From: Lepidurus packardi
Lineage: Eukaryota > Arthropoda > Branchiopoda > Notostraca > Triopsidae
Length of the DNA: 64,000 bases
Assembly (NCBI GenBank): GCA_023053545.1
Contig: JAKZAN010000005.1
Location: forward strand, 5,890,001 to 5,954,000
Direction: 5' to 3'
The first letter of the stretch is position 1. The number at the start of each line of letters is the position of its first letter. The position numbers and the translations under genes are program-made. Shown piece by piece: positions 60,701-64,000 of this stretch. The notes below the pieces were generated by a model. That model made no database searches. It saw only the letters and a list, made by a program, of their open reading frames with translations, and had not been told where the DNA came from.

Positions 60701-63700
60701 GTCTCAAGTTCCATAATTCTCATTATATCAACACGTTCTCCGGATTTAGTTACCAACGTACGTAATGTATCCCGGAGTTAAAAATTTACACTAGTGTGTC
60801 ACTGTCTAACAATGAATTTTTATTTTTTTCAGCTGGTGGAGTAAAAGTGTAAGTTTTAACGTTTCTCATCAACTTTCGTTGATCAGAATCGTTAACCTAA
60901 CCTAATCTAACCTAAGCAAACCTATAGCCTAACCTCTAAGCTAAGCTAACCTAACCTAATTCATTTCCAATCCAACAACAATTTTCAACTCGAGTTACAC
61001 CCATTTGTCATTCTTTTTCCGGAGAACGTTTTGCAACAATAATACACACTAGTGTCAATTTTATCTCCGAGTTCCGAAACTGGAGAACCTGTTGCATTAC
61101 ATAGGGTATGTCGTCAGTGCCATCTTTTGACAAACATATCAACTACTTGCAATACACCGTGGCCTTACTATACATCAACAGACTCAAGTTCAACCAGAAT
61201 CTTTACCTGCGTCCAATCACTGACTGACCAGGAGGGACAAGGGTCATGGTTGCAGTGCACTGTATCTTGGGGGCGTTCACTCGGCGCACATTGATTACTT
61301 TCGCGTCCTTCCTTATCATGGCATACAACTTGACGCCTGCGGAATCCTCCTCCACAAGTTTTGGAACACTAAAAATGCATTGATTGATCATTTCAGTAAT
61401 TAGCTCAAGGATATTAGCGAAACAAACAATCACAGAATTGTAAAAATAAATAAGCAAGAAGACGGCAAAATCAATTCTTACGTCTCCCCAAGCTCCTGTT
61501 CTCCACGATATGCGATCCAAGGATGGGTTATGTTCAACATCAGCGCTGTGGGGGCTTGAATTGCCGCATGGCGATAATCGGCAAACTTCCATAGATGCAG
61601 GAGCAGTTTCTCGACATCGTGAATCGTCCACTTGTGTTCCTGAGCTGGTATCAGAGCAGATCACGGACCTTCCCTTTACCCCTTCGCCACAAGTGACTGA
61701 ACACTAAATCCCAAATTGATCCAAATTAACGTCACGGACTTAAAATAAATTCGGTTCCTTATTTTTTTTTCAAGTTAAGAAGCTACTGAATCAAATAGAA
61801 TATTTAAATATTACCTGTCCCCATTCACCTGTTCTCCAAATAGCTTTTTGACGAGGTAACGGCTCGTTGTGCACGCTATTTGAAAGTATTCCCTCGTCCT
61901 CCTCTACCGGATTCCAATGCACTAGGCTATCTGGCACGGTTTCATTCGTTGAATAACGCAAAATCGCAGGTGGGGTTACTGCTAGTAAGGCAGCTCTATA
62001 AACAGCAGTGGTAGTCCGTGGCCGAACCTGTTTCAAAAGTAAGGAAATCAGAACCTAATTTCCTATGTAAGAAGATTGAAGGGAATTGAATTTTAATTCA
62101 CCCTATCGATCTTGCAAACCAAAAGAAAACATGTGAAAATACCGAAAAAAATATATTTAAAAATGAAAGATTGAAGAAAATTATCAATATTAAAAATGAA
62201 AATAACGTTGCAATATTTTTAAATTAAACAAACTTAATTAAACATTTAAAATAAAGAACATTAAAGGAAATTAAAATTAAACAAATTAAAATTAAACAGA
62301 GCTTAATTTTAAATAAATGCCCAAATATAAATTAAGAAAAATTTCGCTGATTTTACAAGTTTAAATCGGAATTAGCAATAAAATTATTTCAGTTTGAAGT
62401 AATCGGAATTTAACTCAAACAATCGGTAACAGACTCAAATGTGTACGCCGTTAAAAATAAAATAAATCAAACCGGAACCAAATTAAAAGAAAGGTTTAAG
62501 GAATCTGGCGAGATACCGTAGTGGCATTAAACAAGCACGTTTCACGACGACAAGGTCGGGTTCCAGTGGGTTTGTCATTCGGATTGCAACGGTTTTCAGG
62601 AACTCGGGTACCCAAATGATCCCGGCAGATAACGTCGAGCACTTCGACTCCTTCACCACAGCTCACCGAGCACTAGAGAACCCAACGAACGTGATCAGTT
62701 GTAAAATATCAATGAGCAAAATCCATTCCTCGCATTAATTTTTTCAGGAAATCCCATAAGAAATTAGTGTTAATATTCTAGTTCAAAATCGAGTTAAACT
62801 ACTACTACTACTACAGTTTCTACGGAAAAGCGTATAAGAAGAGCTTGGAAGCGAAGAAATAGTTGTTACAAGTAGGGATTTGTTTTTTTTTACAATAATT
62901 TTGTGGAAACATGTCTACGAATAATCCGTCACCGTGAAAAAAGGGTTAAAACAATTTTCTAACGCTGTTTTGGGTTAAATCTACGCACCTGTGCCCATTG
63001 CCCAGCCTGCCAAGTGGCACAAGGAGGTCCCTTGCACGATTCACGGTGAGTTGGGGTTTGATCAGACGGACAATAAGCCTTGGACACCGGAAGATTGTCG
63101 AGTTCACACCAAAAAGGCCTCTGTTTCTGTCCAATGCCGCAAGTGACAGAGCACTGGAGTGTTTATATACACCGATTAATTATCTCACTTGTCTTTATCT
63201 TGCCTTTTCCTTAAACTCAATTTTTCAGGGGGATTTTTGTTTTAAGATGAATTAAAAGACGTTATGGTGGTTCCCAAAAATTCACAGCAATAGAAATGAG
63301 GAAAACCGGACATGAAAAACTCTCATACAATCAGTTTTTCTTCTTTGTGTACGTTGTGGGCGGTATTTGATTCCTCATCTGAAAGGTAAACTGAAGCGCT
63401 ACTAGTGGATCTCACGGTGAGTGACGTCAATTTTAGCCAATCATTGTTCTTCGCATAGCTATATAGTGAAGCCAGGCAGGCAAAAATCGAACGATTTTTC
63501 TTCCTTAGGAGCAGGATCGTAGCGAGAAGAGAAAGTCGAACGTTTTTCGCTGCGCGTCAGTTTACCTTTTGCAATTTAAGGGAAAAATGAAATAAAATAC
63601 AAAAAACGGAAGCAGAAGTGTTACTTGATCTACCTTGCAAGGTGCAGTTTAAGCATTCAAACAGCGGAAAAAAGCGAAGCAGATATGGAAGTACTGCATG

Positions 63701-64000
63701 GCCAATGTGCATACATCCCAAGCGGGTTTTTTTCCAAAAGGAATATTTCATACAAAACTTATCATAATAGGTACAAAACTTACCGGAGTCCAGTTCCCTG
63801 ACTTCCATACGGGACAGATTTGAGTACCACAAGGTTCATGTGTGACTTTATCTTCTCGACGACACTCGGAGTCAGAAAGAGATCTGTTTTGACGGTCCAC
63901 GCATTCCGCTTTCCTACTCCTCACACCCCCTCCGCATGTTCTCGAGCACTATAATTACAAACTTATATGAACTGATCAAATTATATGGAAAGAGACCTCT
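57749..64000 (-). CDS. gon-1: ADAMTS9/20 (gon-1)-type secreted metalloprotease, C-terminal half with TSP1 repeats and GON domain
   Basis: Family members are secreted zinc proteases cleaving matrix proteoglycans; the catalytic part lies outside the window. Minus-strand exons: 63948-63784, 63153-62989, 62672-62517, 62027-61815, 61703-61482, 61368-61207, 60648-60442, 59496-59320, 59201-59010, 58914-58776, 58573-58387, 58325-58189, 58126-57930 and 57844-57749. Nine thrombospondin-1 modules are seen, each exon opening at the first Cys (CSRTCG, CSVTCG, CSVSCG, CSVTCG, CSKTCG, CSQSCG, CSKTCG, CSHPCS, CAAPCG). The 62027-61815 exon is a linker ending WRTGEWGQ. The last four exons encode the GON domain: DGDYTLLVGGRNLTFYC, EFLTLATGERDNYSEVYDKR, CPYNGARNETCDC, FARQIRGHK, AGDCYSSANCPQGRFSIN and GKCGGYCGRCSP, then VIPP and stop. 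GON is restricted to the ADAMTS9/20/gon-1 group, so the assignment is secure. Confidence 0.93.
60715..61105 (+). repeat. Family-2 repeat, truncated copy d, with CCTAA array
   Basis: Shares with copy c the ACACGTTCTCCGGA block, AATGTATCCCGG, the TTTTTCAGCTGGTGGAGT segment, GTTAACCTAACCTAA and GAACGTTTTGCAACAA, but lacks both terminal inverted repeats. At 60892-60960 it holds the longest run of CCTAA/CTAACC units in the window. It lies in the ADAMTS intron between the exons at 61207 and 60648, in the same orientation as copies b and c. Confidence 0.65.

Noticed and set aside
1..64000. CRISPR arrays, bacterial operons, rRNA genes and functional tRNAs
   Set aside because: None found; the sequence is intron-rich animal DNA, and the only tRNA-like piece (42977-43045) does not fold as a functional tRNA.

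Overview
This is eukaryotic nuclear DNA, most likely from an arthropod; I cannot narrow it further. The genes are split by GT-AG introns, many of them 40-75 bp long. The products are animal-specific (non-muscle myosin II, a SOCS protein, WDR81, a GON-domain ADAMTS, a secreted peptide precursor). Imperfect TTAGG/CCTAA motifs, the arthropod telomere unit, occur inside dispersed repeats. There is no operon, CRISPR array, phage or bacterial signature.

Layout, left to right: (1) 3' part of a non-muscle myosin II heavy chain gene, + strand, 1-8037. (2) A SOCS-box/SH2 gene, + strand, 12942-14984. (3) A compact cluster at 17.4-34.5 kb: sorbitol dehydrogenase (+); a small coiled-coil gene resembling the kinetochore protein CENP-H (-), convergent with it at 78 bp; NPL4 (+), divergent from the CENP-H-like gene across about 240 bp; and WDR81 (+). 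(4) A two-pass membrane protein gene of unknown function with two apparent alternative first exons, - strand, 34948-37965. (5) The bifunctional lysine-degradation gene AASS, - strand, 43720-48360. (6) A five-exon gene for a small secreted, possibly hormone-like protein, + strand, 53701-56289. (7) The 3' half of a GON-domain ADAMTS gene (ADAMTS9/20, gon-1 type), - strand, 57749 to the window edge, with nine thrombospondin-1 modules and a complete GON domain.

The genes do not form a pathway: they cover cytoskeleton, cytokine-signal damping, polyol and lysine catabolism, ubiquitin-dependent extraction (NPL4), endosome/autophagy function (WDR81) and extracellular matrix remodelling. The intergenic spaces at 8-12.9, 15-17.4, 38-43.7 and 48.4-53.7 kb hold no gene I can support. 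They and the larger introns carry two families of decayed pogo/Tigger-like DNA transposons, and one family retains remnants of a transposase helix-turn-helix.

No clearly new multi-gene system is visible. The points most worth a second look are the uncharacterised secreted peptide precursor, the CENP-H-like gene, an in-frame WDR81 exon fragment duplicated into the next intron, a tandem duplication across the WDR81 stop codon, a perfect 22-bp hairpin in a SORD intron, and the TTAGG-bearing transposon family. All exon joins were made by eye from splice motifs and reading phase.
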